Origin: Dimorphilus gyrociliatus
Lineage: Eukaryota; Annelida; Polychaeta; Dinophilidae
Length of the DNA: 64,000 nucleotides
Assembly: GCA_904063045.1 (NCBI GenBank)
Contig: CAJFCJ010000011.1
Coordinates: forward strand, 744,001-808,000
Reading direction: 5' to 3'
Positions within the stretch are counted from its first letter, which is position 1, and the number at the start of each line of letters is the position of its first letter. Shown here one piece after another: positions 49,601 through 59,589 of this stretch. A model generated the notes under the pieces. The model was not told the DNA's origin. It saw only the letters and a list, made by a program, of their open reading frames with translations, and made no database searches. The translations under genes and the position numbers were made by a program.

Positions 49601-49899
49601 ACTTCAAGGCGAACATTCTGTAATCAAAGTTAAATTCTAAACTACGTTCATTTCGTGCGCTCTTCCTCAAAAAAGAAGTGCCCTTATAATTACCTCATTC
49701 CAAACAGGGTTTAAATCATTTTCTTTCACTGATGTTTTATCTTTACAGCCTGAAATATATCACAATATCATTTTGAAATATGTTTGTGGTCGAAAATATG
49801 ATAACCTCTAAATTCGCAGACAACAAATGGATCTGTTTTCCCCAATGTCTCTATATCGGGAACGTTTGTCGCACTGATGATTTTAATCAAGAGAGCCAT
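40665..49899 (-). CDS. Type I ferlin (dysferlin/myoferlin-like), 31 coding exons
   Basis: A complete phase-consistent minus-strand model of 2068 aa, close to human dysferlin (2080). Exons: 49899-49806, 49749-49694, 49617-49526, 49120-49021, 48970-48874, 48764-48622, 48276-48031, 47968-47701, 47647-47475, 47425-47382, then 47335-47256 or 47069-46993, 46613-46513, 46447-45976, 45922-45102, 45053-44655, 44598-44544, 44497-44420, 44375-44194, 44138-43986, 43939-43679, 43630-43465, 43416-43369, 43253-43198, 43039-42491, 42442-42180, 42124-41970, 41921-41779, 41731-41631, 41582-41160, 41105-40748, 40694-40665. It has C2A at the N-terminus, C2B near residues 195-300 and C2C near 345-465. FerA and FerB follow ([20 protein letters not shown]-like SIPDIIIWM), then DysF repeats around 930-1062 (DGWEYS, RRRRW). 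C2D, C2E (DNRQFGR), C2F and C2G (GEGNFNWR) come next, and a C-terminal membrane anchor near 2030-2053. Ferlins drive calcium-dependent membrane fusion and repair. The DysF domain separates it from otoferlin-type members. Confidence 0.95.
46993..47069 (-). other. Ferlin alternative exon 11b
   Basis: 77 nt with the same entry and exit phases as 11a. It encodes about 25 residues beginning DALTEDD and ending SPGDIG. About 11 of 25 aligned residues match 11a (D, L, D, T, F, LS, IS, GD). Vertebrate dysferlin has a single such segment, WDRLTHND. Confidence 0.85.
47256..47335 (-). other. Ferlin alternative exon 11a
   Basis: 80 nt with GT-AG borders. It enters in phase 2 (completing Trp of RDW) and leaves in phase 1. 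It encodes about 26 residues beginning DRLSDED and ending GDLYG, in the calcium-binding loop 3 region of C2C. It is homologous to exon 11b at 46993-47069; only one of the two fits the reading frame. Confidence 0.85.
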
Positions 49900-51323
49900 T
49901 CTTGAAACTTGACTAAATGATAAAAATTTAGATTTTCAGATAAAAAGTACTCTCCAGGAAAGCTAGTTGACCTGTGAGGCCGATACACACTATAGTCAAG
50001 TATTTTTTTCTCTAGATGGCGCAAAATAGTGTTAGATTACGAGATGCAGTGCTATATTTTTCTCATCAACATTCAATAGGCCTTAAATATATGTCTGCGC
50101 AAACTCTGAAAACAGCTTTAATACATATTGGAAAGAAATCTGGTTCAAACTTCTAAAACCGTACTATGAAATATTATAACTGTTGAATATTAATGTGGAT
50201 AGCACATCATACATCACACTTTGATATTTGACTGAAACAAAATATCATCAAGTGGTATATCATTCTTATGCCTGCTTTTTAAACGTCAAACACACAACAT
50301 ATCAACAACTTTCCTGACATTTTGAATTTCTATCAAATAATAAAATTCACAATGAGCTGGTTACAAGATATTTTCAAATAAACAACTCAGTATATATACT
50401 TTTATTAATTATATAGCTTATCTAACTAATATCTTATAAATATTAAAAAACACTTTTTAATGAAAACTATAAGCGGAAATGATAAGATTGCTACCAATAA
50501 TGGAGACTTTCTTTAGTCCTAACTTATTCAAGAGTATGAAAATATTTAATATTTACTCTACACATGTATTTAGAAAATCTTGAATAGTGTGAGCTTAATT
50601 CTACTAATTATTTGCATTTTTATAATGACCTGTTCTTAGCTAACCTTTGTTCGTTACTATTGAAGAAGTTAATTTTCATATTATCATGAAAAATTTCAAT
50701 ACAGTTTGACAAAAATTAAGAAAAGAACAATACTGTCTGCTTTTTGTTCATACAAAAAATTCCCCGCGAAACGGAAGTGACGCGAGCATAAACTATGGCT
50801 AAAATTTAAAGAAAAACGTAATAAGATAATTAAGTTTAATCCAAGCAAAATATATGAAACTTCAATAATAAATTTATTTTTAGAAAGAATGGTTAGACAT
50901 TAAATATATTTTATTAAATATCTGACAGTAGAAGTAGAATTAAGAGTCTACTTGGAAATATGATAAATTTAAATTACTATTGATATAATAATAACTTTTA
51001 TTTATGATCTTATTAAATAGAGAAGAAATAAAAAATGATTTGACACAAGTTTAAAATATGTATGTTTCAGCAATATTTTTCGGTGTGGGATTTAGAAAAT
51101 CCTTTTTACGAGAATTATTTCTATTAATTTTTTTAACTGATTGTTTTATTTTAGCATTTTATGTATAGCTGCTAAATCAAAAAAATAGCTTTTTTTGACA
51201 TTATGTTGACCTTGACAATGACGTCAATGGTGGAATTACCTCAAAAGCTCAATTTCCATAAAAGGTATTGAATCACTAGATCTAATTTCGTAATGTCAAA
51301 AAAAAGTGTTTGCAAAATTTGCA
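49900..51323. other. Divergent interval between ferlin and the PP1 targeting subunit
   Basis: 1.4 kb, AT-rich. An AGATGGCGC word lies at 50014-50022, about 115 bp upstream of the ferlin start. CpG-containing sequence near 50760-50790 is otherwise isolated. No coding exon seen. Confidence 0.5.
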
Positions 51324-52289
51324 ATGACCAACACGTCACCATTGAAAATTTTACGACAGCTAACTAAAACTATAAGAGCTGATGGTAGAAAATATAGAGA
51401 TTTCAGAAGGAGAATTTCTCAAGGTGACCCTAACAGTCCAGTAGGTGGCGTTAGCCAACTCTCTAACTCCGCCAATTTTATGGAGGAAAATGATGAAAAC
51501 CCGGGCTCCGTCGAAGAAGATTGCAATAAAATTGAAGCAAATAAACTCTCACAAAACTTATGCAAATTTGGTGAGAGCTATGGTCTTCCTGCAGAGCGTC
51601 GGTCAACAGCGTCCTTTGTAGAGGACGACGAGTTCCATTACCTGAAAGGAGAAAAAGTTCAGAGGTCACGATCTTTAAAGACATATAAAACTCCTCCAGG
51701 AACACCGCATCAGAAAAAGGTGGTTAGATTTGCTGATGCTTTGGGTTTAGATTTAGAGGATGTAAGAACTATTATGAACAAAGATTCCCCTCCATCTATA
51801 CCAGCATCGGCAATAGAGCCATTAAAGAAAGGATTAGAGGAAGAACAAAATGGTAATAAACACATCGTTGTCTGCTTTGAACAACCGGGAACGTCTGTCA
51901 ATTTTCTGAATCGAGTTCATTACCAGAAGATCTGTTTGGAAAGTGTTCAAGTGGAGGATCAAACTGTTTCAGGAATAATTCGAGTGGGAAACATTGCCTT
52001 TCACAAAACAGTAATAATCAGATACACTACGAATGAATGGCTCGATTATGTAGATGTTTTTGCTTCATATGTTTTAAAGTCTTGTGATGGCAAGACTGAT
52101 AAATTTTCTTTCACACTTTCTATTCCTGATTCCTTTAGAATTGGACATAGATTACAGTTTGCCCTATGCTATAAAATAGAAGGGGCAGAATTTTGGGATA
52201 ATAACGGAGGTAATAATTATGTGCTAGAGTGTTTCGCACATTCTTTCCCTACTTTGGATTCCGATAGAACCTGGATTCATTTCTTATGA
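51324..52289 (+). CDS. Protein phosphatase 1 glycogen-targeting regulatory subunit (PPP1R3 family)
   Basis: A single exon of 321 aa, starting at the first ATG (MTNTSPLKIL). The middle carries SRSLKTYKTPPGTPHQKK directly followed by VVRFADALGLDL at about residues 132-143. This is the RVxF-type PP1 docking motif in the KxVRFADxxGLxL context diagnostic of PPP1R3 subunits. The C-terminal third (about 190-315) is a CBM21 carbohydrate-binding module with VRVxN-like VGNIAFHKTVIIRYTTNEW and NNGGNNY. These subunits tether PP1 to glycogen to activate glycogen synthase. Absence of introns fits small vertebrate members such as PPP1R3B/C, but no direct orthology can be assigned. It is divergent from the ferlin gene. 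Confidence 0.92.
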   Translation: MTNTSPLKILRQLTKTIRADGRKYRDFRRRISQGDPNSPVGGVSQLSNSANFMEENDENPGSVEEDCNKIEANKLSQNLCKFGESYGLPAERRSTASFVEDDEFHYLKGEKVQRSRSLKTYKTPPGTPHQKKVVRFADALGLDLEDVRTIMNKDSPPSIPASAIEPLKKGLEEEQNGNKHIVVCFEQPGTSVNFLNRVHYQKICLESVQVEDQTVSGIIRVGNIAFHKTVIIRYTTNEWLDYVDVFASYVLKSCDGKTDKFSFTLSIPDSFRIGHRLQFALCYKIEGAEFWDNNGGNNYVLECFAHSFPTLDSDRTWIHFL

Positions 52290-52841
52290 AAGCTCCTTAT
52301 TAAAATTGGTTGCAATCATGCTTTTGTTTGAACAGAGTAGACTTCTTAGGCAACATAATTTGTCCTACGTTGTTTTCTGAAATACTGATCAACCTATATT
52401 TCACTTTTTTTCTTGCCAGACGTTGGAAAGTTTCTTGATTAAATGTTAGCTTCATGTAACCTAATAACTGATATTTGTAGTCGTCCTGGCCGTCCTTTTA
52501 TTTTAACACGTTATACTCTCATCAGCAATGTCTCATTTCCAACTAGGCCAAGTTGAAATGTTTTCAAATTAACGAGAAATTTGTAAAAAAAATCTTTATA
52601 ATACAGCGTTTTAGTATTTATTCGTTTTTCAAGTTATATCTAATAAATATAATATTCTACGCTTTTCCGGAACTCTAGCAAATACTTAAAGTCACAGTAA
52701 AAAGCAAGTATTTCCAAACGTCTCTAAAGGCTGTTACTCATAAGTTGTATTTTTTCGAGATGTAACCTATTTAAATATTTGAATTAATATGAATATTACA
52801 ACTTGTTTCACAACAAGAAGTGTTTCTTAGTTTCAAAATCT
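52290..52841. other. Convergent 3' interval, PPP1R3 and SDHD
   Basis: About 550 bp containing both 3' UTRs. No other feature recognised. Confidence 0.5.
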
Positions 52842-53294
52842 TTACAATTGCGAATACAACATTCGAACAGCATTTGAGAATCCGACGTCATTGTAATTCA
52901 GATAGCATAAACTTCCGAATGCACATATCGATAAAAACAAAACCAAAGGCTGCGCAATTTTTCCAGGAAAGCCATGGATATAATCCTCGGCCACTCCAGA
53001 GAGACGCCAGTGGGAGTGGAGAACCATAGCTGTCACCAAAGCAAAATCGCAAATTGCGTTTGGGTAAATGAGAGCTGCCGGTATAGTTGGGAGCAAAGCA
53101 AGCATTACATATCTCTCTTTCTTCCAATGATGTAGTTCCTTAACTTTTTCGGTTTCCTCTTCAGGTCCCCTGATTCTCTTAGGAAGAGCGCTTGAAATTG
53201 AAATTGTTTTTCTCATATATATGGCTGGCGTTTTCGTATTTAGCGAAGCCCGCAGAAGGTTTGAAGATGCTAGTCTGAGAGTAGAAAAAGCCAT
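52842..53294 (-). CDS. SDHD: Succinate dehydrogenase cytochrome b small subunit
   Basis: A single exon of 150 aa. The N-terminus (MAFSTLRLASSNLLRASLNT) is basic and Ser-rich with few acids, a mitochondrial presequence. Three membrane segments follow, at about residues 63-80, 82-98 and 112-132. The signature HSHWRLSGVAEDYIHG contains the haem-b ligand His (93/95) and the Asp104-Tyr105 pair that forms the ubiquinone site. It anchors complex II in the inner mitochondrial membrane. It is head-to-head with MSL1, 253 bp between starts. Confidence 0.95.
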   Translation of the reverse strand: MAFSTLRLASSNLLRASLNTKTPAIYMRKTISISSALPKRIRGPEEETEKVKELHHWKKERYVMLALLPTIPAALIYPNAICDFALVTAMVLHSHWRLSGVAEDYIHGFPGKIAQPLVLFLSICAFGSLCYLNYNDVGFSNAVRMLYSQL

Positions 53295-53547
53295 GATAGC
53301 CGAATTCTGACTGAAAATCCGATGTCTACTGAAGGTTCTTCAAGGTTATACTATCAGAATAACTATCAGGATATTCCAAATGCTCTTTCGTATGTCAAGT
53401 GGTTCGTATTCCACACTCAAAACACGATGTTATGTAGGTGGTGTCTATAGTCTACCCTACATTTGAGTTTACGATTTCCGCTTCCTGAGTAAACATGGAC
53501 GAATATGTCTATTAAAATATCAAATCTTAATTTTGTATCTTTTTTTA
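53295..53547. promoter_or_regulatory. Putative bidirectional promoter, SDHD and MSL1
   Basis: 253 bp between divergent ATGs. No TATA box is apparent. The short, gene-free spacing is the only evidence. Confidence 0.5.
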
Positions 53548-54856
53548 ATGACGATGGTCCTTCTTAATATGACAGAATTAACGACTGATACTTCAGAAGC
53601 TACTAAATGCCAATATAACTGTAATTATTACGAAGAAAAGAAAATAAAAGCAATCTTGTCAGCACAAGCAGACCTAATTTTTGCTCAGCAAAAAGAATTA
53701 CAGTCAAAAAACGAGCAAATTCAATGCTTAGCTAACGAAAATCAGCAGGTTTCAAAGTCTATTGTAATGTTTGCGAAATATTTTACCAGGCGCTATCAGA
53801 ATAAAAATAATACTATTAGAACCACTTCAGGCGCCATGTTGATAATTTTTTAACAATGTATCTGTTTGCAAAAAATTTTATTTCAATTTTTTCTAATTCA
53901 GTTGAAGAATAAATTGCTTAATTTTGAAAACAAAATTTGTGGGAAACACCAAGAAATGTAGGTTTTGAAAAGACAAATGTAATCGTTACTTTATTGATAT
54001 TTTTTGCAGAAGTAAGGAAAAGAGCGATTTTGATGAAAACCTAATAAATTTTAAATTCCCATTCGAAACTACTGAGAGCGCTTCATCAGAATCGTCTAAC
54101 AATTTCTACAACGATGTTATGGGTTACTTAAAAAGGTGTGAAAGCAACTATCCATCAGCAGAAACTTTTACGGATGCTGACATTTTGCGAACGGAAGCCA
54201 GAATTGAAAGCGTAACAAATTTAACAGCTGGAAAATTGTTTAATGAAGTTAAGCTCAGTGGAGAAATTAAAGTTCCTAGATGGAGAATAAATGGTTTATC
54301 TAATTGTTATACAATGGAAGGAATCGAGGTCAGAATACGTACTTTTAAATAAATCATTCAAACACATTCATATTCTGAGTGTTGGATCATATAGAATTTT
54401 CTTTTAACAGGATATAACCGATGACTCCTTTATTAAACGTCATTTGAATCTTGAGATTGAGGAAAAGAGAAGAAAGAGGTAGGATAAATACAATTACGTG
54501 TACATAAATTCAATTGTGGATTATTAGGTGGGACTCTCAAAGAGTAAGGGAAAGAAGACAGGTAGAGCACTTGAAGCAAGTAATGAGTTCTAGCAATCTC
54601 AATCAAAAAAAAAAGACAAAGTTAAAATCTTTTTTGACTGAAGGTTCAAACGGTAAAGAAATAATTTGAGGAAAATTTCTTATTAATTTCTCAATAATTT
54701 TACAGTAAAGTATGTTGAAATCTGTGAGACAGTACCAGTTACTGCTTTTGGGGAATCCATCCCTAAATTTGAAACAAAGTAAGATGATTTTATAATAGAT
54801 AATTCGTTTATAGTTGTATTAATTTCAGAGATTTTAATCTACCAAAAGACTTTTGA
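53548..54856 (+). CDS. MSL1: MSL1-like chromatin protein (PEHE domain)
   Basis: Seven exons: 53548-53748, 53902-53957, 54010-54328, 54411-54478, 54528-54652, 54706-54778 and 54829-54856, encoding 289 aa. An N-terminal coiled coil (about residues 25-85: ILSAQADLIFAQQKELQSK, then NENQQLKNKLLNFENKI) matches the MSL1 dimerisation and MSL2-binding helix. The PEHE domain begins with VPRWR and continues DITDDSFIKRHLNLE, EEKRRKRWDSQRVRERR. The C-terminal VPVTAFGESIPKFETKDFNLP equals the conserved tail motif that binds MSL3/MOF partners. MSL1 scaffolds the MSL histone H4K16 acetyltransferase complex, which performs dosage compensation in flies and broader gene regulation elsewhere. At 289 aa it is shorter than the fly and human proteins. 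The tiny second exon is required to keep phase and continues the coiled coil, which supports the model. Confidence 0.9.
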
Positions 54857-54945
54857 AATTTATCCCGTCTCATTAATGATCTTACCTTTGTTTAATTGTT
54901 AATACATGTTTTTAAGAATGATCAATTTTTGAAAATAAGTCTTTT

Positions 54946-55718
54946 TTATCTAAACCAGCTGGGCAAGTCTGACATATCCCAACTGACTCGCTTGTCTTTA
55001 AAGTAAGAATCTTTAATTTTAGAGGCCTCTTTCAAGTCCTTGTCTTCAGGTGTTTCCGACTTGAATAAATTGGGGAAAGTATATTCGTATCCATCAGCCT
55101 GAAAGTTATAAATAATTGTTTTATATATCTTTATTAATAAATAACAAGAATAAAGAGAAAAAGCTTTACTAGTTGTACAAAGGCCATTCTGATTTGATCA
55201 TCTCTATCGGAAATGTTTCGTCTTATAAGTTTATTTTTATGATCCAAAACTCTTGCAAACCCTTCCTTTTCTTCGGCTAAGAAAGAACTGAACTATGAAA
55301 CTATTGTAAAATGAGTGAACATAAGCATATAACTCACGGCGAAGCAATGTTGTTCTTACTCTTCTTACGGGTATTCGATAAACCTTTTCTAAATATTGCT
55401 TCACATCATGGTTTGTCATTCTGATAAGAAACATATTATTTAAAATTTAGTTTACTAGTAATTCACATACTGAGGATGTACTTCAAAGGCAACATAATCT
55501 TTTGGTTTGTTATATTTTTCGGCCCGAATCATTTTCATCCAAAACAACGGGAGATATATTCGAAGCTGAGGATTATTTTTGTACCATAAAGGGTATTTCG
55601 GAATCTTTTGTTTCCACAATGGTCTATTTAATATGTCAATTTAAGTATGGTTCAAATCTAGCATTTAAAAAGAAACTCACATGTACACAGATAGCTTTTG
55701 AAGAAATTGTGAAGACAT
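54946..55718 (-). CDS. MRPL23: Mitochondrial ribosomal protein L23 (uL23m)
   Basis: Five minus-strand exons: 55718-55681, 55623-55471, 55420-55338, 55276-55170 and 55098-54946, encoding 177 aa, in phase throughout. Conserved stretches are YPLWYKNNPQLRIYLPLFWMKMIR, shared in outline with YPLY-x-GxPQLR of animal mL23, then VHPQMTNHDVKQYLEKVYRIPVRRVRT, then MAFVQLADGYEYTFPNLF, ending DLPSWFR. It is a structural protein near the peptide exit of the mitochondrial large subunit. The first exon supplies only 12 residues (MSSQFLQK); this start was chosen because it gives the phase-2 donor needed by exon 2. The 3' end lies 89 nt from the convergent MSL1 stop. Its start is 148 bp from that of DNAJC3, divergently. 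Confidence 0.92.
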
Positions 55719-55866
55719 GCCTGTTCTTTAATAAGTGTCAAGGTCACTGAGACTGAGAACAGCTTAATAACTTACCGCGTTTTCGTAAACCAATGAACTC
55801 ACACCACATATATCTTCTGTTATATTGCAGACGACACAAACGTGTTGTTATAATTTAGTATCAGAT
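55719..55866. promoter_or_regulatory. Putative bidirectional promoter, MRPL23 and DNAJC3
   Basis: 148 bp between divergent start codons. There is a possible extra minus-strand 5' UTR donor (CGCG/GTAAG) near 55785. No TATA box seen. Confidence 0.5.
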
Positions 55867-58461
55867 ATGCTTAATAGTTTATCGCTTGTTCCTCTTTTTC
55901 TTCTCAGTCTGGACATTCACCTCAGTGGTTTGTCTTTTACTATTTATTAATTTTTTTCATTTATAACTTTTACTTAATCACTCTGACAAGAGTTATTTCA
56001 TTTTTGCTTAAGTTAATGATAGGTTTCTTATAAGAAATTATTATAAATGACTTTTAGGAGGGACTGTCGCTCATACTGGCGTGAAAGGTTACTCCAGTTT
56101 GACTGCTTTATTTCTCGCAACTTGGTCAACATTAAGTGAAGGCAAGTAGTATTATACAAGTGTTTGCTTATGATTTCATGTTTATAGTTTCATATTGTCT
56201 ACATCTCTTTATATATTTCTTTACATCTGACGGTATTTATGAACAATACACCGTTGAGTTAAGTTGTAGAAGTTGTCTTGATCGAATTCTACAGCTATAC
56301 CTTGTCTAATAACAATCATCATTTTCTTAGGAGTTACAGCATCTACTGAAGATGTTGATAAACACTTAGAAATGGGTAAGAAAATGTTGGCAGGCGGTCA
56401 ATTGAAAGACGCTCTTCTTCATTACAGTGCGGCTGTGGGTGAGAACTTGACCAAAATTATAGCTGCTGTGATTGCTTAACTTTTTCATTGAATGTAGATG
56501 GAGATCCAAGCAATTATCAAACATATTATAAAAGAGCAACAGTTCTACTGGCCTTAGGAAAGTCCAAATCAGCACTACCTGATTTAGATAAAGTTATAGA
56601 AATGAAACCGGATTTTAATGCAGTAAGTTGTTAAGAGATAATTAATTGTAATCTCTGTAAAACTTCCGATTTATCCTAGGCAAGACTGCAAAGAGGTAAT
56701 GTAAAATTGAAGCAAGGAAAACTAGATGAAGCGTCCACAGATTTTCAAGAAGTAGTACGTATATATTATTATTAAATTGTAGAAGTAATTAAGACAATTT
56801 ATTATTTTTTTCTAAATCTATTAGATTAATAGGGATCCGACAAATAAAGATGCAGAAAACCAACAAAAGTTAATTAAACCTCTAAAAATAGATATTAAAG
56901 AAGCAATGGAATTGATTGAAGATGAAAATTATAACGATGCCATAGCTTTATTAACAAGATGTATTGAAATTTGTCCATGGGATCCAGAGCTACATGAAAA
57001 AAGGGCAGAGTGTCACATTGCTCAGGGTATATTTCATTAATATATAACTCAGACGAATATAATACCTTATGTGTTCAGGAGACTACCTCAAAGCAATTAA
57101 TGATATCAGACCAACAACGAAGTTGAGGAATGATAATACCGAAGGATATTTGAAATTAAGCGGCCTTTATTATAATATGGGAGACGCTGAGGAATCGTTA
57201 ATGTACGTTAGTTGATTGTCATAATGTTTAAAAAACGTGTTTAAAGACGTCATAATTAAGTTGTTTTAAATCGCCGTTTTAAATGTTATACTTAATTAAA
57301 AAGTTAATTATTTTATTAGTCAAATACGAGAATGTCTTAAATTGGATCCAGATCATAAACGGTGTCATGACCATTACAAAAAGGTAACGAATCTTCATGT
57401 CAGTTAGATTAAAAATATATTCGCTTTAATTCTCATATAGGTAAAAAAACTTTCCAAGCAAATGTCCAGTGCTCAAAAGTATATTAACGAAAACAAATGG
57501 AAAGAATGTATTGAAAAATCACGCGTTATGCTTAAAACAGAGAATAAAGTCAATGCCTACATACTGAAGGCTCATTCTCATTTGTGTCATTGTAACATGA
57601 AGGTTGCTTTGTAATTTATACTATATATTCTGTAAATTATTGTATATTTTGGATTTATTTGTAGGACGGTAATATTAAAGAAGCATTCAGTGAATGTAAC
57701 AAAGTTCTAAATATGGATGAAAATAACATTTACGCTCTCTGTGATCGAGGAGATACTTATATCATAAATGAGCAATACGAAGAAGGTATTCAAAATATAC
57801 GGAATTTTAACATAATGAAACTTCTTCTTTGTCAGCTGTTAATGACTACCAAAAGGCAAATCAAATAGACAAAGAGAACTCCAGAGTTCACGAAGGTCTA
57901 AACAGAGCAGAAAAATTATTAAAGCAATCAAAGAAAAGAGATTACTACAAAATTTTAGGAGTGAAGAGGTATCTAATAATAATAAACTATAATATCCTAA
58001 CTTTCATAGAAACAAAATGAGACTTAATTGCTTTCTCTTAACTATTAAAAAACGAATTATCCCACATTTAGTTTGAAAACTATATATTATTTAAAATATT
58101 TGTTATTTTTTAGAAATGCTAACAAGAAAGAGATCTTAAAATCCTATAGACAATTAGCAGCAAAATGGCATCCAGACAAATATGAAGGAGCAGATAAAAA
58201 GTCTGCAGAAAAAGCTTTTATTGATATTGCTGCTGCTAAGGAAGTTTTAACGGATCCTGGTATGTTTTATCTATATTCATTATGTTTTATCCATTTCCAA
58301 ATCAGTTTAATTAATTTTTCGTGAATAAAGAAAAACGTTCAAAGTTCGACAACGGTGAAGATCCCCTAGATGCCGAAGAACAAGCCCAACAAAATCATGG
58401 TTTTCATGGATTTAACCCATTCGAGTCAAGTGGCTTTCAATTCAAGTTTAACTTTAATTGA
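55867..58461 (+). CDS. DNAJC3: DnaJ homolog C3, ER co-chaperone (p58IPK/ERdj6)
   Basis: Thirteen exons: 55867-55927, 56058-56141, 56331-56438, 56498-56622, 56680-56754, 56825-57026, 57079-57202, 57320-57383, 57441-57602, 57665-57785, 57836-57968, 58114-58259 and 58331-58461, encoding 511 aa (human 504). The hydrophobic N-terminus MLNSLSLVPLFLLSLD is a signal peptide. Tandem TPR repeats follow (DVDKHLEMGKKMLAGGQ, YKRATVLLALGKSKSALPD, ARLQRGNVKLKQGK). The C-terminal J domain has KRDYYKILGVKR and HPD at residues 439-441, then KFDNGEDPLD and the family-typical FQFKFNFN end. It binds unfolded proteins in the ER lumen and hands them to BiP. The intron after exon 2 uses a GC donor (GCAAGT), needed to keep phase. 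The first two exons are less certain than the rest. Confidence 0.93.
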
Positions 58462-58536
58462 ATTACATGATTTTGGACTGCAATTACTGTTTTATTAGGA
58501 TATTAAGAAGAATAATTGTTATGATCTTTGAAACAA

Positions 58537-58542
58537 TAAAAT
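58537..58542 (+). terminator. Poly(A) signal of DNAJC3
   Basis: AATAAA within about 80 nt of the stop, in an A-rich run (AATAAAATAAA). Confidence 0.6.
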
Positions 58543-58758
58543 AAATTTTGTTCTCTAAAATCCGTCTCAAAAGTAAAGAAGCATTTAACTTGTGTATGAG
58601 GTGTAAAAAATTAAGTAGATAAATAAACTAGATTGTAAAAAACTTAGGTTTTTTCTGATTGTTTCACTTGACAAAGTTCAGTTAAATATTGTGAGTTAAA
58701 AAACAGATGGCGTAAGAATACTTACTTCTTGCATACTTAAATATCGCCCAGATTTGAA

Positions 58759-59249
58759 ATGCAGCAATATATTTCAAATATATGGAGATATCGATTTAAT
58801 ATAGTATTTAAACGCCTGATAGGGTTATCCAACTATAGTTTGGGAAGAAATAAGTTCATCTACCCAAAGCTGGATGAAACTCAATTGGAAGAAACTCTGA
58901 CAAGTGGACATGGTCCTGGGGGACAGTCTGTAAACAAAACAACAAATTGTGTCGTCTTACGTCATAAGCCGACAGGATTGTTTGTAAAAGTAGGTTTCAA
59001 TATATATTTATATTGTTTAGTCCTAATTTTGTGTAGTTTTAGTGTCACGAATCACGGGATCTTAATGTTAATAAAAAATTGGCTAGAATAAGACTTCAAG
59101 AAAAGCTGGATTTACATCAAAACAAATCGCGTAGTTTACAATCAATGGCTAAAAAAGATGCAGCCAGGAAGCGAGCTCAAAAGGTGAAAAAAACAAACGA
59201 ACGTCTTCAAAAATTAGCTGCATTCAAAGAACGTGAGGGGTTGTCTTGA
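58759..59249 (+). CDS. MTRFR: Mitochondrial translation rescue/release factor, GGQ protein
   Basis: Two exons, 58759-58989 and 59043-59249, encoding 145 aa. The catalytic motif [12 protein letters not shown] (GGQ at residues 54-56) is followed by [29 protein letters not shown], matching human C12orf65/MTRFR. It lacks the codon-recognition domain of ordinary release factors. The C-terminus is strongly basic ([21 protein letters not shown]), as needed to enter the ribosomal tunnel. An Arg/Tyr-bearing N-terminus ([14 protein letters not shown]) fits mitochondrial import. It releases nascent chains from stalled mitoribosomes or split large subunits. ICT1/MRPL58 is the alternative relative, but the flanking residues fit MTRFR better. 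Confidence 0.9.
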
Positions 59250-59267
59250 CACGTTCGTGTTGTTTTC

Positions 59268-59273
59268 AATAAA
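59268..59273 (+). terminator. Poly(A) signal of MTRFR
   Basis: AATAAA only 18 nt after the stop codon; the 3' UTR is very short. Confidence 0.6.
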
Positions 59274-59461
59274 TTACTAACATATTGTGGTAAAATATCA
59301 TTTAAATTTTAAAATATAGAGCTTTGAGCAGTTGGTTTCTTATAGGCAAAGTGTGAGAGAAAAGAATTATTATAAAAAATATATTCCACTAAAGAAAAAC
59401 TACTGAAGTTCTGTGCTGAATTTCTTCGTAATTACCGTTCGAATTTAGAATAGTGTCCATT

Positions 59462-59535
59462 ATTGCGCATGCGCAATCTTAACTTGAGCACGAGCGGAAC
59501 TTGTCGAAGTCTCGTTCATTGTCGTTATATCGATA
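59462..59535 (+). promoter_or_regulatory. DDB1 promoter motifs: NRF1 palindrome and DRE
   Basis: ATTGCGCATGCGCAAT (59462-59477) is a perfect 16-bp palindrome containing the NRF1/erect-wing consensus GCGCATGCGC. TATCGATA (59528-59535) equals the DREF element of insect housekeeping promoters. Both lie 55-130 nt upstream of the DDB1 ATG. Matches by sequence only. Confidence 0.6.
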
Positions 59536-59589
59536 ATAAAGTACTATCGTCGATATAGCAATATCGCGATCTGTTAATCAATCTTCAAA

